Below are positions 63,048 through 64,000 of a DNA stretch of 64,000 nt, piece after piece. The stretch covers positions 2,437,501 through 2,501,500 of the forward strand of contig NZ_CP128494.1 in NCBI RefSeq assembly GCF_030369615.1. Reading direction: 5' to 3'. The position numbers and the translations under genes are program-made. The stretch comes from Geobacillus stearothermophilus ATCC 12980 (GTDB lineage Bacteria; Bacillota; Bacilli; Bacillales; Anoxybacillaceae). Each line of letters opens with the position of its first letter. Position 1 is the stretch's first letter. Under the pieces are notes generated by a model. It was not told the origin of the DNA. It did not search any database and saw only the letters and a list, made by a program, of their open reading frames with translations.

Positions 63048-63115
63048 TAAGGCGATTCATCTCCCACTTACTCCGCTTCGCTTCGTTGAAGTGGGAGTCT
63101 TCTCGCCTAATTAAG

Positions 63116-63144
63116 ATAAACAGTGTACTAAGGTACAGAGTCAA
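63116..63144 (-). promoter_or_regulatory. Disrupted MerR-type (mer-like) promoter
   Basis: Minus strand TTGACT (63144-63139), perfect dyad TGTAC-N4-GTACA (63137-63124), then TTTAT at the element border. The far side of the element begins AATGG (from 61660). Joined, they give TATAAT at a 20-base spacing from TTGACT, the elongated spacer typical of MerR-family promoters. Confidence 0.75.
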
Positions 63145-63198
63145 GGGGGGATGTGGTGCAGCCAAACCATTTTCCTTGATGTCCAATCAATCAAAAAA

Positions 63199-63239
63199 AT
63201 ACGCAACTTGTCCGCCTCATAGACAGACAAGTTGCGTAT
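63199..63239 (-). terminator. M23 peptidase terminator
   Basis: ATACGCAACTTGTC-(13 nt)-GACAAGTTGCGTAT followed by TTTTTT on the minus strand. Confidence 0.93.
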
Positions 63240-63247
63240 AGCAGAAT

Positions 63248-64000
63248 TTAGAAAGCGATGTAATTACGCGGATCGACCGCATTCGTTTTTCCTGGGTTCC
63301 AGCCGCCGCGGTGCAGTTCAAAATGAAGGTGCGGACCGGTCGAATTTCCAGTATTACCCATATAACCGATGACTTGTCCTTTGCGAACGTGCTGCCCTTC
63401 GCCGACAAGACGCGCTTCTAAATGAGCATACACGGTCGTATAGGTTTGCCCATTAATCACATGGCTGACGAAAATGACGTTGCCGTAGCTGCTAGAATAG
63501 TAGGAGCGGAACACAATGCCGTCCGCTGCCGCGACAACCGGCACAACAGGAGCTCGCTTGCCAATGTCGACCCCGGGATGGAAGTCCGTGCCGCCAAACC
63601 GGTAGCCAAAGCCCGAGGTGATCGGACCGTTGGCTGGACGGGTGAAGGCCCCGCTCGACACAGGCGGTGTGCTGCCGCCCGATGGCGCTTCTTCTGATGA
63701 CGATCCTCCATCGTTTGGCGCGGTATATGTACGTCCCTTCTGTTTCGCTTCTTCTTCGGCCCGTTTTTGCCGTTCGAGTTCGGCAAGCTGCTCTTTCACC
63801 GCCGCTTCTTGTTTGGCGATCAGTTCTTTTTCTTCTTCAAGCGCCATCTTATGATCATGCTCTTCTTCCTCTTTTTGCTTCAAATCGGCCATCAGGCGAT
63901 TTTTTTGTTCCAGCTGGCCAGCCAGTTCAGCCTGCAGCTGCTTCAATTCTTGCAAATCCGCCTGCAGCTTGTTCCGCTTTTCGGTCAATTCTGTTTCCTT
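63248..64000 (-). CDS. M23 family peptidoglycan endopeptidase, partial (5' end outside)
   Basis: The C-terminal ~250 residues of a murein hydrolase or hydrolase activator. A long coiled coil (NKLQADLQELKQLQAELAGQ and onward, about 100 residues) precedes a Ser/Gly-rich linker and the lysostaphin-type M23 domain. Zinc motifs are FHPGVDIG (HxxxD) and HLHFELH (HxH). The coiled-coil plus M23 layout resembles EnvC-like proteins that work with FtsEX. No upstream neighbour is visible. Confidence 0.9.
   Translation of the reverse strand, partial: KETELTEKRNKLQADLQELKQLQAELAGQLEQKNRLMADLKQKEEEEHDHKMALEEEKELIAKQEAAVKEQLAELERQKRAEEEAKQKGRTYTAPNDGGSSSEEAPSGGSTPPVSSGAFTRPANGPITSGFGYRFGGTDFHPGVDIGKRAPVVPVVAAADGIVFRSYYSSSYGNVIFVSHVINGQTYTTVYAHLEARLVGEGQHVRKGQVIGYMGNTGNSTGPHLHFELHRGGWNPGKTNAVDPRNYIAF

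Larger units (their letters stand above)
61661..63115 (-). mobile_element. TnpB-only IS200/IS605-type element
   Basis: About 1455 bp with tnpB but no tnpA. The left end (minus orientation) has hairpin arms CTCCCACTT/AAGTGGGAG; the right end has CCCCCACTT/AAGTGGGGG. It is inserted directly 3' of TTTAT (63116-63120), a pentamer used as target/TAM by related Geobacillus elements. No target duplication, as expected for single-strand transposition. Confidence 0.85.

Overview
The window looks like a chromosomal segment of a thermophilic Bacillaceae, most likely Geobacillus. Several products match, in length and catalytic numbering, Geobacillus proteins I know: the esterases Est30 and Est55, the 394-residue Pgk, and UvrA/UvrB. 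Gene order also follows the Bacillus/Geobacillus backbone (secG-est-rnr-smpB-ssrA; cggR-gap-pgk-tpiA-gpmI-eno; yvcI-rapZ-yvcK-whiA-crh; hprK-lgt-ppaX; uvrB-uvrA; csbA-minJ). This is inference from recognition, not from a database search.

Layout. 1-2436: a TAXI-type TRAP transporter operon (minus). 2477-4371: a graveyard with a deleted IS copy and truncated pieces of a GntR regulator, two 4-hydroxyphenylacetate-pathway enzymes, a DapA-like protein and a LysR regulator. 4547-5724: manganese catalase and a YuzF-like protein. 5997-11292: ssrA (tmRNA), smpB, rnr, est30 and secG, forming a trans-translation, RNA-decay and secretion block. 11333-12900: an IS110-family element. 13294-15106: a small hypothetical gene and the carboxylesterase Est55. 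15362-18275: a second decayed region with RHS, ISL3-like, IS701-like and phospholipase A2-like remnants. 18528-26010: the glycolytic operon under CggR, plus a glutaredoxin-like gene. 26040-26418: remnants of rpoN (sigma-54), followed by tRNA-Arg(CCG). 26801-34142: clpP, crh-whiA-yvcK-rapZ-yvcI, trxB and a TPR protein. 34278-41502: the complete his operon hisZGDBHAF(IE). 41529-45908: yvoF, ppaX, a frameshifted yvoD, lgt and hprK. 46094-54283: yvlD, a DUF4870 protein, uvrA, uvrB, csbA, minJ and racA. 54378-55745: a complete IS copy with an 8-bp target duplication and one nonsense codon in its transposase. 55808-60039: ykoS-like and ykoT-like envelope genes and the protease ctpB. 60297-63239: pirin, a mercury-binding HMA protein and a TnpB element. 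To the end: an M23 peptidase, cut by the window edge.

Regulation that can be read directly: a two-repeat CggR operator, a CtsR heptad pair on the clpP promoter, a LexA-type box before uvrB, an MhqR-type box on a consensus promoter before pirin, and intrinsic terminators at most operon ends.

The most interesting locus is 61315-63144. A tnpB-only IS605-type element lies exactly between TTTAT and AAT. Removing it restores a MerR-type promoter (TTGACT, dyad TGTAC-N4-GTACA, 20-bp spacer, TATAAT) pointing at a gene that resembles the N-terminal mercury-binding domain of MerA. The element therefore appears to have split the -10 box of a mer-like promoter.
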